From NCBI GenBank assembly GCA_015064695.1, contig SVRS01000003.1:79025-112022 (forward strand): a stretch of 32,998 nucleotides of DNA, written 5' to 3'. Below, piece after piece: positions 1 through 7,403 of this stretch. The position numbers and the translations under genes were made by a program. The DNA comes from Oscillospiraceae bacterium. Its GTDB lineage: Bacteria > Bacillota > Clostridia > Oscillospirales > CAG-272. The notes below the pieces were generated by a model, which saw only the letters and a list, made by a program, of their open reading frames with translations, had not been told where the DNA came from and did not search any database. Positions within the stretch are counted from its first letter, which is position 1. Each line of letters begins with the position of its first letter.

Positions 1-2
1 GC

Positions 3-1007
3 TTTGAGGCCGCATCCCTTGCCGTGAATTCTGCGTTGGGTGCATTAGCCGAATGCAACATATCTGACCGATCCGCTCATGTGTCCGTAGCCCTGTCCGT
101 CTCCTCTCACTCCATGCTGACTGACGGACCCGCTTTGGCCGTGATTTGCGGCGTACACAGCACCGCTGTCCGTCGAGGCGTCCCCGTTGAGGATTCCACC
201 ATCCTCTTCTCAGAAGCCGAAGTGCCTCTCACACTGACCGTCACAGCCTGGATCTGCGACGAGACCTTTTGCCGGGAAATCACCGCCTCCGGCAATCATC
301 AATGGCAGGCTTCCGGGCTTCCCGTCCACAAGGAATCCCCGGCCTACGTCCTTCCCGTCCTACGCCGCTCCAACGAAGGCTATCTAAATGCTGTGGCGAC
401 CGCGCTTAATCGCAATCACGGTGCCGCCTGTGCCCTCCGCCCCTTGGCCATCAACACAACAACCGACGAAACGACGGACGCTATAAGCCATGCTCTTCAT
501 CCCGATTCCCTGCAAAGGCTTTTGGACGAGCTGAACCGCATCGTCGTCCCCGTCATTTCTATGAACCGCGAGGACACCCGCCTGCTCCTTTCCTCCCCCG
601 AGGTAGTGGATGCCCTCCGTCATCATGGCGAAATGGGCTGGTCCACCTTAGTCCTCGGCGAATCCTGTTCGGTTTTCGCAGAGAATGGGCTCCTTCCGGA
701 GGCTTTGCTGCAGACCCGCCCCCTTGCCATAGACGTCCGTACCGCTACCGTAACCTATTCCTTCCCCGCCGAATCTGTCACCCGTCTGTTCCGCTCCCCC
801 CCATTGGCTCCTACAAGCACCGACGAGGCCATGAAAATCCGTCACCTGTTGGAGCTTCACCTTCCCGACGGAACGGTAATCCCCGACGGCTTTATCAGCG
901 CAAACGGAAAAATCCTGGGTCTTCTGAACGGTCTGGACACCTCTATTTTGAAAAAAGTCCAGTGGTTTGATTTTCACCTTAACAAAAAAGGAAACGAACG
1001 AATATGA
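3..1007 (+). CDS. Hypothetical protein, 5'-truncated by the window edge
   Basis: The reading frame is open from the window edge (position 3) to the TGA at 1005-1007, so the true start probably lies upstream. The GTG at 24 is the first start-like codon but has no convincing ribosome-binding site. I do not recognise the family. The visible part is about 334 residues, mostly soluble in character, with no obvious membrane segment and no metal-binding or nucleotide-binding motif I can name. Its stop overlaps the start of the downstream M18 aminopeptidase by 4 nt (ATGA), so the two are very likely co-transcribed and translationally coupled. That could hint at a role in peptide or amino-acid metabolism, but this is inference from context only. 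Confidence 0.6.
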   Translation, partial: FEAASLAVNSALGALAECNISDRSAHVSVALSVSSHSMLTDGPALAVICGVHSTAVRRGVPVEDSTILFSEAEVPLTLTVTAWICDETFCREITASGNHQWQASGLPVHKESPAYVLPVLRRSNEGYLNAVATALNRNHGAACALRPLAINTTTDETTDAISHALHPDSLQRLLDELNRIVVPVISMNREDTRLLLSSPEVVDALRHHGEMGWSTLVLGESCSVFAENGLLPEALLQTRPLAIDVRTATVTYSFPAESVTRLFRSPPLAPTSTDEAMKIRHLLELHLPDGTVIPDGFISANGKILGLLNGLDTSILKKVQWFDFHLNKKGNERI

Positions 1008-2302
1008 ATAGCGCATTATTTTCCTATATCGCCGCTTGCCCTACCGCTTACAACGCCGTAGCTCACACCGCCTCACTCCTGGAGGCCGAGGGCTACCTTT
1101 CCCTTTGTGAGAGCCAAAACTGGGTTCTGGAGGCCGGCCGCGGCTACTACGTCACTCGCAACGGCTCCTCCCTCATTGCATTCCGCATGCCTGATGAGGA
1201 TTTTTCGGGCTTCATGATAACCGCCGCCCACGGAGATTCCCCCTGCTTCAAAATCAAAGAGAACGCCGAGATTTCCGACGGACATCATCTCCGCCTGTCG
1301 GTGGAGCGCTACGGCGGGATGCTCTGCGCCACCTGGCTGGACCGCCCTCTGGCAATTGCGGGGAGAATCACACTCCGCACCGAAAAAGGGCTCACCACCC
1401 GAACCGTTGACCTGGCCGACACCCATGCCGTCATTCCTACTGTGGCCATCCATATGAACCGCAACGCCAACGATGGGGCGACCTACAACGCGAACATAGA
1501 TATGATCCCCCTCCTTGGTGAAGCTGCTGAGGCGGGTCTTCTCCGCCGTCGCGTGGCTGAAGCCGCAGGCGTTTCCGAGGATGCTGTTCAAACCACCGAC
1601 CTTTTCCTCTACAATCCCCAGGCGGGCATGGAGTGGAACGGCTACATCTCCGCCCCCCGTCTGGACGATCTCCAGTGCGCCTTCGCCTCTCTGACCGCCT
1701 TCATCGAGTCGGGCAAAGCCGAAGCAAAGCCGGCTAACGCCCCCGTTTTCTGCCTCTTTGACAACGAGGAAGTGGGTAGTCAGACCAAACAGGGAGCGTC
1801 CTCCACTTTCCTGTACGACGTACTGAGCCGTATCGCGGCCGCCTGCGGTCTGACCGCTGACGGCATGGCCCGCAAGATTGCCCAGAGCTTCATGGTGTCC
1901 TGCGACAATGCTCACGCGGTCCATCCCAACCACCCCGAATATCAGGACAAGAACCATGCGGTCTACATGAACAGCGGCGTAGTGATCAAGTACAACGCCA
2001 ATCAAAAATACACCACAGATGCGGTCTCGGCGGGCATTTTCGGGCTGATCTGTGAGCGGGCGGGTGTCCCCGTTCAGCGGTACGCCAACCGTGCCGACAT
2101 GGCAGGCGGCTCTACCCTGGGCAACATCTCCAACACTCAGGTCTCCCTCAACACCATCGACATCGGCCTCCCCCAGCTGGCCATGCACTCCGCCTATGAA
2201 ACGGCGGGCGCTCAGGATACCGAGCTTATGGTCAAGGCTCTGACGGCGTTCTTCGGGACCGAGATCGTCATGGAGGCGGACGGGGCGTACGAGGTAAACT
2301 AA
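1004..2302 (+). CDS. apeB: M18 family aminopeptidase
   Basis: This is a cytosolic zinc aminopeptidase that removes N-terminal residues, often acidic ones, from peptides. The 432-residue length is normal for family M18. The family's metal and active-site landmarks appear in order: AAHGDSP near residue 75, an MNRNAND stretch near 150, FDNEEVGS near 250, SCDNAHAVHPN near 300, GGSTLGNI, and a C-terminal MHSAYE segment carrying the last metal-binding His. The start is the ATG overlapping the TGA of the upstream gene, which implies translational coupling. No terminator is evident in the 75 nt before the sigma-factor gene. The family assignment is firm; the precise substrate preference is not visible. 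Confidence 0.93.
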   Translation: MNSALFSYIAACPTAYNAVAHTASLLEAEGYLSLCESQNWVLEAGRGYYVTRNGSSLIAFRMPDEDFSGFMITAAHGDSPCFKIKENAEISDGHHLRLSVERYGGMLCATWLDRPLAIAGRITLRTEKGLTTRTVDLADTHAVIPTVAIHMNRNANDGATYNANIDMIPLLGEAAEAGLLRRRVAEAAGVSEDAVQTTDLFLYNPQAGMEWNGYISAPRLDDLQCAFASLTAFIESGKAEAKPANAPVFCLFDNEEVGSQTKQGASSTFLYDVLSRIAAACGLTADGMARKIAQSFMVSCDNAHAVHPNHPEYQDKNHAVYMNSGVVIKYNANQKYTTDAVSAGIFGLICERAGVPVQRYANRADMAGGSTLGNISNTQVSLNTIDIGLPQLAMHSAYETAGAQDTELMVKALTAFFGTEIVMEADGAYEVN

Positions 2303-2377
2303 CGCCGAGAGTGCGAAGAAGAACTTGTCTTCGGTCCATATGCTATATACCACATATTCATCGAAAAGGAGGCTTCC

Positions 2378-2953
2378 ATGGAAGATAATCAAATCGTCGA
2401 TCTGTACTGGGAACGCGATGAACGCGCCATTTCCGAAAGCGATACGAAATACGGAGCATTCTGTGCCCGAATTTCCATGAACATTCTGGACAACGCCCAA
2501 GATGCCGAGGAGTGTGTCAATGACACTTACCTGCGGGCATGGAACGCTATTCCCCCCGACCGCCCAATAAAGTTAGGCGCCTTTCTGGGTAAAATCACCC
2601 GTAATTTGTCCTTAGACCGTTACAAGGCAAAAAAAGCCGCCAAGCGGGGCAACAGCTTGTTTCAGGTCTCCCTGGACGAGCTGAACGAATGCATTCCCTC
2701 AGGCAGCACGGGCTTTGGAAGCGGCTTTGATGATGAATCCGAAGCGCGCCGCATCGGAGATTGCATCAACCGATTCCTGCGTAAGCAATCTGCCGAGGTC
2801 CGCAACGTATTCATTTGCCGGTACTTCTATTCCGATTCCATCGGAGAAATATCCCGCCGATTCGGGATTACCGAGAGCAAAATCAAATCCATGCTCCATC
2901 GTGCCCGCGGCAAGCTGAAAAAATTCTTGGAAAGCGAGGGCATTCGTCTATGA
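2378..2953 (+). CDS. RNA polymerase sigma factor, sigma-70/ECF type
   Basis: This 191-residue protein has the two-domain layout of an extracytoplasmic-function sigma factor. A sigma-2 region (roughly residues 10-85) includes the acidic AEECVNDTYLRAWNAIP helix that binds core polymerase and the -10 element. A sigma-4 helix-turn-helix (roughly 125-185) contains SIGEISRRFGITESKIKSMLHRAR, shown here only as a region, which recognises the -35 element. An AAAAGGAGG ribosome-binding site lies just before the ATG. Its stop overlaps the next gene by 4 nt. The next gene encodes a single-pass membrane protein, so this is probably a sigma/anti-sigma pair responding to an envelope signal. The regulon cannot be read from the sequence. 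Confidence 0.9.
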   Translation: MEDNQIVDLYWERDERAISESDTKYGAFCARISMNILDNAQDAEECVNDTYLRAWNAIPPDRPIKLGAFLGKITRNLSLDRYKAKKAAKRGNSLFQVSLDELNECIPSGSTGFGSGFDDESEARRIGDCINRFLRKQSAEVRNVFICRYFYSDSIGEISRRFGITESKIKSMLHRARGKLKKFLESEGIRL

Positions 2954-3651
2954 CACACGAACAGGAAATGCTGTCCCGCGCCATGAATTACGTTGATGAC
3001 GATCTGATCCTTGCCGCCCACTCCCCCCGCAAAGCAATCCGCCGTATTTTGCCCACACTGGTTGCGGCGTGCTGTATTCTGGCGCTGATCATATCCTTCC
3101 CTTATCTGCGGGCCGTCATCAATACCAACTCCGATCTGATCAACCCCGGCAACAAGGATGATGCCGCCGATGCTACTCCGGGCAAGCCTGACGAGGAGAT
3201 TCCCAACACCCCCAAAAACATTCCCGTCGCGCTGGGAGAGACAACGCTGACCCTCACAGATACCACCGAAACCACCGCCACCTTGACCCTGGTCAAAAAA
3301 GACAACACGCCCGTCTATGCTATCCTGTACGACCGCAGGCACAGCGCCCTTGCCTCCACAGAGCCCAACTACAAGGATAACGGCGTGCTCATTCGTCCCA
3401 ATACCATTCGTCTGTACGTGAACGGCGAAGATCAGCCCACCTATAAGCTTCCCACAGCTCCCGGCACCTATGAGATCGTGGTGGACTTTACCTCCATCCG
3501 CAACGGCCCATATCCCATGCAGGAATGTCTGGGCTTTTACGCCCATATCGGCAAGGATGACAAAGCTGTGTCCATCCTATTCTCCCTGGAGGTTGAAAAG
3601 GAGACGGTGAATACCGACACCCGTCCCTCCGAATCCGACACATTCGAATAA
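2950..3651 (+). CDS. Membrane-anchored partner of the sigma factor (probable anti-sigma)
   Basis: The chosen start is the ATG at 2950, which overlaps the sigma-factor stop (ATGA) and gives 233 residues. A longer in-frame extension upstream lies inside the sigma gene and is not credible. The protein has a short cytoplasmic N-terminus (about 35 residues, with an MNYVDDDLILAA segment), one hydrophobic membrane helix (about residues 36-56), a linker rich in Asp, Pro and Thr, and a beta-rich extracytoplasmic domain. N-terminal DDxLI segments of this sort before a single membrane helix recur in proteins encoded next to clostridial ECF sigma factors. I therefore infer an anti-sigma or sensor role. 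No zinc-binding HxxxCxxC anti-sigma motif is present. A strong terminator follows immediately. Confidence 0.7.
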   Translation: MTHEQEMLSRAMNYVDDDLILAAHSPRKAIRRILPTLVAACCILALIISFPYLRAVINTNSDLINPGNKDDAADATPGKPDEEIPNTPKNIPVALGETTLTLTDTTETTATLTLVKKDNTPVYAILYDRRHSALASTEPNYKDNGVLIRPNTIRLYVNGEDQPTYKLPTAPGTYEIVVDFTSIRNGPYPMQECLGFYAHIGKDDKAVSILFSLEVEKETVNTDTRPSESDTFE

Positions 3652-3660
3652 CTTCCGAAA

Positions 3661-3696
3661 GGATATCCCTTCATATGCCGAAGGGATATCCTTTTT
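3661..3696 (+). terminator. Intrinsic terminator of the sigma/anti-sigma unit
   Basis: A perfect 12-bp inverted repeat (GGATATCCCTTC, 7-nt loop, GAAGGGATATCC) is followed by TTTTT. It lies 9 nt after the anti-sigma stop codon and closes that transcription unit before the next promoter. Confidence 0.92.
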
Positions 3697-3737
3697 CCGT
3701 ATTTCGCAATTTTTTGTAAATAATCCCTTTATCCCCC

Positions 3738-3766
3738 TTGTTTTTTTTGAAAAAATCATGTATAAT
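3738..3766 (+). promoter_or_regulatory. Sigma-A type promoter of ireB-ribF-dacA-like
   Basis: A -35 TTGTTT (3738-3743) and a perfect -10 TATAAT (3761-3766) are separated by 17 bp. They lie 38 nt upstream of the ireB start in an AT-rich gap after the preceding terminator. Confidence 0.8.
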
Positions 3767-3804
3767 ATATCGTATATGTATTTCAAAAAAGGAGGCCTAC
3801 GTCC

Positions 3805-4068
3805 ATGCCCGCTCACCCCGGTGAAACGAATATGTCCGCCCATGACATTCTGACCTTATTGATCAACATCATTGTAGAATGCGGTCAGGACCCCGTGACC
3901 CAGCTTGCAGGATATCTGATGACCGATGATCCCATCTATCTTCCTGATTGCGTTCATGCGCGCAGTCTTGCCGACAGCATTGGCCGCGACCTGCTTTTGG
4001 AGGCATTGCTTCAGTACTACGTCGAGAGAAACGGCCGGTCCGCTCTCTCGCATCATACTGACTTATGA
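3805..4068 (+). CDS. ireB: IreB-family regulatory phosphoprotein (UPF0297)
   Basis: This 87-residue protein matches the conserved core of the IreB/UPF0297 family. DPVTQLAGYLMTDDPIYLP corresponds to the NPxxQxxGYxxSGDPxYxP signature, followed by the basic HARSL segment and a C-terminal LLLEALLQYYVERNG corresponding to the family's ExxxxYY end. In Enterococcus faecalis, IreB is a small substrate of the PASTA kinase IreK and affects cephalosporin tolerance. The N-terminus here diverges from that protein, so whether the phosphorylated Thr residues are kept is unclear. The ATG at 3805 is chosen because GGAGG lies 9 nt upstream; the inner ATG at 3832 lacks such a site. Its stop overlaps ribF by 4 nt. 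Confidence 0.85.
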   Translation: MPAHPGETNMSAHDILTLLINIIVECGQDPVTQLAGYLMTDDPIYLPDCVHARSLADSIGRDLLLEALLQYYVERNGRSALSHHTDL

Positions 4069-5066
4069 CACCGCGCTTGATCTGCCTGGATCTGCGGGGG
4101 GGCACCGTCCGCCCCCTTGAGGCTCCCCTTCCCCCTACCGTTCTTTGCCTCGGTAATTTTGACGGAGTCCACCTGGCCCATGCCGCTCTGGTTCGCGAGG
4201 GACGGCGGCTGACCGCGTTGATCCGCGCTCAGCGAAACGATCCCCGCATCCTATGCGGCGTATTCTGCTTTCTTCGCCCTTCGGGAGACTATTTCCTGCA
4301 AAGCGGAACACACCCCACGCATCTGACCACCCTCAAGGAACGGATCGTTGCCCTGCAGGGCCTGGGCGTGGACGTGATTTGGCTATGCGATTTTCCTACT
4401 GTTCGAGATATGCTCCCCTCCGCATTCTTGAACCTTCTGCAAGCGGAATGCGCCTGCGTAGGCGCAGTCTGCGGATACAATCACCGCTTCGGTAGAAAAG
4501 CGGCGGGTGATCCGTCTCTCCTGGCGGCTACCTTAGGGGAGGCGTGCATATCCGTGCTTCCTCCCTTGAGTATTGACGGAATTCCTGTCAGCTCCACGCG
4601 AATTCGCGCTTGCCTGTCCAAGGGTGACGTAGAAACAGCGGAACGACTTCTGGGACGTCCCTACTCTCTGGAGGGCCGTGTGCTCCACGGAAAATCCCTT
4701 GGGCACACATGGGGCTTTCCCACCGCGAATCAGATCTTCCCCGCCGACCGTCTGATTCCTGCCCACGGTGTCTACGCCGTAACCTGCTATACGCCGTCCG
4801 GTACATTCCCCGGTGTTGCCAATATCGGACTTCGACCCACGGTTGAATCACCTCAGCGCGTCAACTGCGAAACCCATATCATCGGATTCTCGGGAGATCT
4901 GTATGGAAAAATGCTGAAGGTAGAATTCTGTAAATTCCTTCGTCCCGAGCAACGGTTTGATTCGGTGGAGGAGTTGACCGCCGCCATACGCAGAGATACC
5001 CATACCGCCGCCGTATACGGCGCCCGTCGCCAAGCACAGAAAAATAAAAGGAGCGAGTCATCATGA
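4065..5066 (+). CDS. ribF: Bifunctional riboflavin kinase / FAD synthetase
   Basis: The protein converts riboflavin to FMN and then to FAD. Its 333 residues cover both domains. The N-terminal adenylyltransferase domain shows CLGNFDGVHLAH, a variant of the usual GNFDGVHxGH nucleotide-binding loop with Ala for Gly, and later VSSTRIR, the ISSTxxR motif. The C-terminal kinase domain contains SLGHTWGFPTAN (the GFPTAN flavin and ATP loop), HGVYAV, GVANIGLRPTV and a VEFCKFLRPEQRF strand. The start overlaps ireB by 4 nt and the stop overlaps the DacA-like gene by 4 nt, so all three are translationally chained. The family call is firm. The segment after the first motif is more divergent than usual. 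Confidence 0.93.
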   Translation: MTPRLICLDLRGGTVRPLEAPLPPTVLCLGNFDGVHLAHAALVREGRRLTALIRAQRNDPRILCGVFCFLRPSGDYFLQSGTHPTHLTTLKERIVALQGLGVDVIWLCDFPTVRDMLPSAFLNLLQAECACVGAVCGYNHRFGRKAAGDPSLLAATLGEACISVLPPLSIDGIPVSSTRIRACLSKGDVETAERLLGRPYSLEGRVLHGKSLGHTWGFPTANQIFPADRLIPAHGVYAVTCYTPSGTFPGVANIGLRPTVESPQRVNCETHIIGFSGDLYGKMLKVEFCKFLRPEQRFDSVEELTAAIRRDTHTAAVYGARRQAQKNKRSESS

Positions 5067-6445
5067 CCTGTTCTTGTTTACAAGCACGCCGTCCTTGGCG
5101 GCGCGCTTTCTTACTTTCCCTGGTTGTCGCCCTTCTTCTTCCTTTACTGCTGGCGACCTTGACTTATACCACCTCCGCCGCTGAGCCCCCTCCGCCGGAC
5201 GGAGACGTGGGCAACGTGATGCTCATCAATTTGGAAAACAACCTCACGCTCTACGAAAAATCGCCCGATACTCCCATCTATCCTTCTTCCTCGGTCAAGA
5301 TCATGACCGGGCTCTTAGCCTGCAAGGCCTTAGCCCCTCGGCTGGACGAGGAAATTACTGTTACAGCCGCCATGCTGTCCGGAGTTGAAGGACGTCGTAT
5401 GAATCCCCCCTTGGCAGACGGAGAGATCCTGACCATACGCGATCTTCTCTTTGCTGCCGTGTGCGGAGGCTACAACGATGCCGCCTTGGTCGTCGCCTGC
5501 CTTTCGGCGGGATCGGTAGCCGCCTTCGTGGAGCAAATGAATCACGAGGCTAAGCGCCTGGATGCCACGCATACCCGCTACACCAATCCCACAGGTCTTC
5601 ACGATCCTGCCATGGCCACCACCGTGCGAGATGTATCCTTGATTGCCCGAGAGGCCTACAAGGATACGGTCTTCATGCAGATCAGCTCAACCCGCGTTTA
5701 TACGATTCATGCTACCAACATAGCCCCCGAACGGGTATTCACCAATCGAAACGCCTTGATTTCGGACAGTAGTCAGAATTACTACAATGGCTACTGCCGT
5801 GGTATGAACGCAGGTATGACCGATGAGGGTGGCTGGTGTGTCGTGACCGTCTGCGAACGAAACGGCACGTCCAATCTCAGCATCGTTATGCGCGGCCAGG
5901 ACGTGGCCACGGGAGAACTGATTCCCGCTTACCTGTACACCAACCGTTTACTGGCCTGGGCTAATCGCGCATACACATACCAAACCGTATTGACCGACCG
6001 CGACATACTGGACACACTCCCCGTAAACATGACAGGCGTCAGTAAATCCAAGGCAGACGTAGTTCCCATTGGTGAACTGAAGGTATACCTGCCCACCGGC
6101 ACCGACGTACATAGAGACCTGATCTACTCCGTCGTCATAGACGGTGGGAATCTGACCGCCCCCCTTTCCGCAGGGCAGGTCGTTGGCACCGTCTCAGCCA
6201 TATACGAGGGTCGTGTCGTGGGGAAGGCAAGTCTGACCGTAACCGAGGATTTCGAAAAAAACGGTTTTATTACCGGCCTTATGGGCTTCCGAGGATATCT
6301 GTCCGGACGGCCGTTTCTGATTTCCGTGATTCTTTTCGCGGTCATGCTGGCCATCTATCTCCGAGCCACTACCGGGCCCGGCGGGCGATACGGACTCCGC
6401 AACGTAAAGCGGCGGCGCGTCCGATACATAAAAAGAAAATATTGA
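5063..6445 (+). CDS. D-Ala-D-Ala carboxypeptidase-like protein (S11/DacA family) with degenerate active site
   Basis: The overall layout is that of a low-molecular-weight penicillin-binding protein. There is an Arg-rich N-terminus and a signal peptide (hydrophobic to about residue 38), then the peptidase domain, a C-terminal beta domain, and a membrane anchor (about residues 415-433) followed by a basic tail. The SxxK motif is present as SSVK (Ser76, Lys79). The usual SxN is GYN (Gly136-Asn138), and the usual KTG is NAG (Asn249-Gly251) within an otherwise well aligned GMNAGMTDEGGWCVV segment. Two of three catalytic motifs are therefore altered. Either activity is reduced or changed, or the protein belongs to a clade with its own chemistry. 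It is co-transcribed with ireB and ribF. The product is probably extracytoplasmic and acts on, or senses, peptidoglycan. Confidence 0.85.
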   Translation: MTCSCLQARRPWRRAFLLSLVVALLLPLLLATLTYTTSAAEPPPPDGDVGNVMLINLENNLTLYEKSPDTPIYPSSSVKIMTGLLACKALAPRLDEEITVTAAMLSGVEGRRMNPPLADGEILTIRDLLFAAVCGGYNDAALVVACLSAGSVAAFVEQMNHEAKRLDATHTRYTNPTGLHDPAMATTVRDVSLIAREAYKDTVFMQISSTRVYTIHATNIAPERVFTNRNALISDSSQNYYNGYCRGMNAGMTDEGGWCVVTVCERNGTSNLSIVMRGQDVATGELIPAYLYTNRLLAWANRAYTYQTVLTDRDILDTLPVNMTGVSKSKADVVPIGELKVYLPTGTDVHRDLIYSVVIDGGNLTAPLSAGQVVGTVSAIYEGRVVGKASLTVTEDFEKNGFITGLMGFRGYLSGRPFLISVILFAVMLAIYLRATTGPGGRYGLRNVKRRRVRYIKRKY

Positions 6446-6457
6446 ACTCCCACCGAT

Positions 6458-6495
6458 AAAAAGAGATGCTCCCGACATTGGAAGCATCTCTTTTT
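6458..6495. terminator. Bidirectional terminator between convergent dacA-like and purC
   Basis: A 13-bp perfect inverted repeat (AAAAAGAGATGCT, 12-nt loop, AGCATCTCTTTTT) has A-runs and T-runs at its outer edges, so it can end transcription from both sides. It lies 12 nt after the DacA-like stop and 20 nt from the purC stop. Confidence 0.9.
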
Positions 6496-6515
6496 ATTTC
6501 TGATATAGAATGGAA

Positions 6516-7217
6516 TTATCTGTTCAGGATCAGCTTGGTCAGCTCTACGGGCTCCACGATCTCGTCACCCTTGTAGACACGCATGTTACCGGAAGCGATC
6601 TCGTCGATCAGAACCACTTCGCCGTCCTTCGTGTAACCGAACTCGAACTTGATGTCCCACAGATCCAAACCGATAGTCTTCAGATCATCAGCTACGATCT
6701 TGGTGATGGCAATGGTCTGCTTCTTCATGGTCTCGAACATCTCGGGAGACATAACGCCCAGGACTGCCAGGCCTTCGCCGGTAACCAGGGGATCGCCCTT
6801 CTCGTCGTTCTTAAAGGTACACTCAACATAGCCACCCTCAATACGAGTACCGTTCTTGATGTACTCACCGTAGCGACGGATGAAGCTACCGGTAGCAACC
6901 AAACGACAGATAACCTCCAGGCCGTTACCGCCCTGGGCTTTACCGAAGTTCTGTGCGGGGAGAACCTCCATGGTGGCATTCTCCACGTCAGCAGAGACGT
7001 AGTGGGTCTTGATGCCGGCGGCCTTCAGCATCTCGAAGTAGTAAACAGAGGTCTGGAGATTGGCCTTACCGATGCCCTCGATGGTCAGTCCGACCGAGTT
7101 CTCGCCGGGATCGAACACGCCGTCCTTGCCGGTGCAATCGTCCTTGAACTTGAGGAGAACGTTGCCGTTTTCCAGCTCGTATACATCCTTGGTCTTGCCT
7201 GCGTAAATCTTCTTCAT
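6516..7217 (-). CDS. purC: Phosphoribosylaminoimidazole-succinocarboxamide (SAICAR) synthase
   Basis: PurC joins aspartate to CAIR with ATP hydrolysis in purine synthesis. The 233-residue protein begins [15 protein letters not shown], matching the PurC N-terminal ATP-binding strand. It continues with [18 protein letters not shown], aligned to the family's EVVxRNxxAGS segment, and [10 protein letters not shown] plus VLIDEI near the end. The C-terminal end is divergent: the classical DExSPDxxRxW is [11 protein letters not shown]. The start is placed at 7217 because AAAAGGAG lies 8 nt upstream; an in-frame ATG 27 nt further up has no such site. The gene is monocistronic, with its own promoter and a convergent terminator. 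No other purine gene is in the window. Confidence 0.9.
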   Translation of the reverse strand: MKKIYAGKTKDVYELENGNVLLKFKDDCTGKDGVFDPGENSVGLTIEGIGKANLQTSVYYFEMLKAAGIKTHYVSADVENATMEVLPAQNFGKAQGGNGLEVICRLVATGSFIRRYGEYIKNGTRIEGGYVECTFKNDEKGDPLVTGEGLAVLGVMSPEMFETMKKQTIAITKIVADDLKTIGLDLWDIKFEFGYTKDGEVVLIDEIASGNMRVYKGDEIVEPVELTKLILNR

Positions 7218-7309
7218 AATCTTGCTCCTTTTAGCAAATTTCAACTGAAGATTCTCGGACGCACCGACACGGTCGAACCCGCCCGGGGGCTTATGAATCT
7301 TACTTTTTC

Positions 7310-7338
7310 ATTATACCACTTTTTTTAAAATTTTGCAA
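7310..7338 (-). promoter_or_regulatory. Promoter of purC
   Basis: Read on the minus strand, a -35 TTGCAA (7333-7338) and a perfect -10 TATAAT (7310-7315) are separated by 17 bp. The predicted transcript begins near 7303, leaving an 86-nt 5' leader with stem-forming repeats. Confidence 0.82.
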
Positions 7339-7403
7339 TATTTTTTGTAAATAAATCTGATACCGTGTAAAAAAAAGTTTTTAGATATTTTGTAAAAGGC
7401 CTC

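Noticed and set aside
1073..2500. Long open frame (475 codons) on the minus strand
   Set aside because: It is antisense to the M18 aminopeptidase, runs into the sigma-factor gene, has no recognisable domain, and its openness follows from the codon bias of the real gene.
7218..7303. Purine riboswitch upstream of purC
   Set aside because: The loop-loop kissing sequences and P1 core of the purine riboswitch are not seen, and no terminator or SD-masking helix is apparent.
6510..7328. Plus-strand open frame of 272 codons
   Set aside because: Antisense to purC, with no ribosome-binding site or domain.
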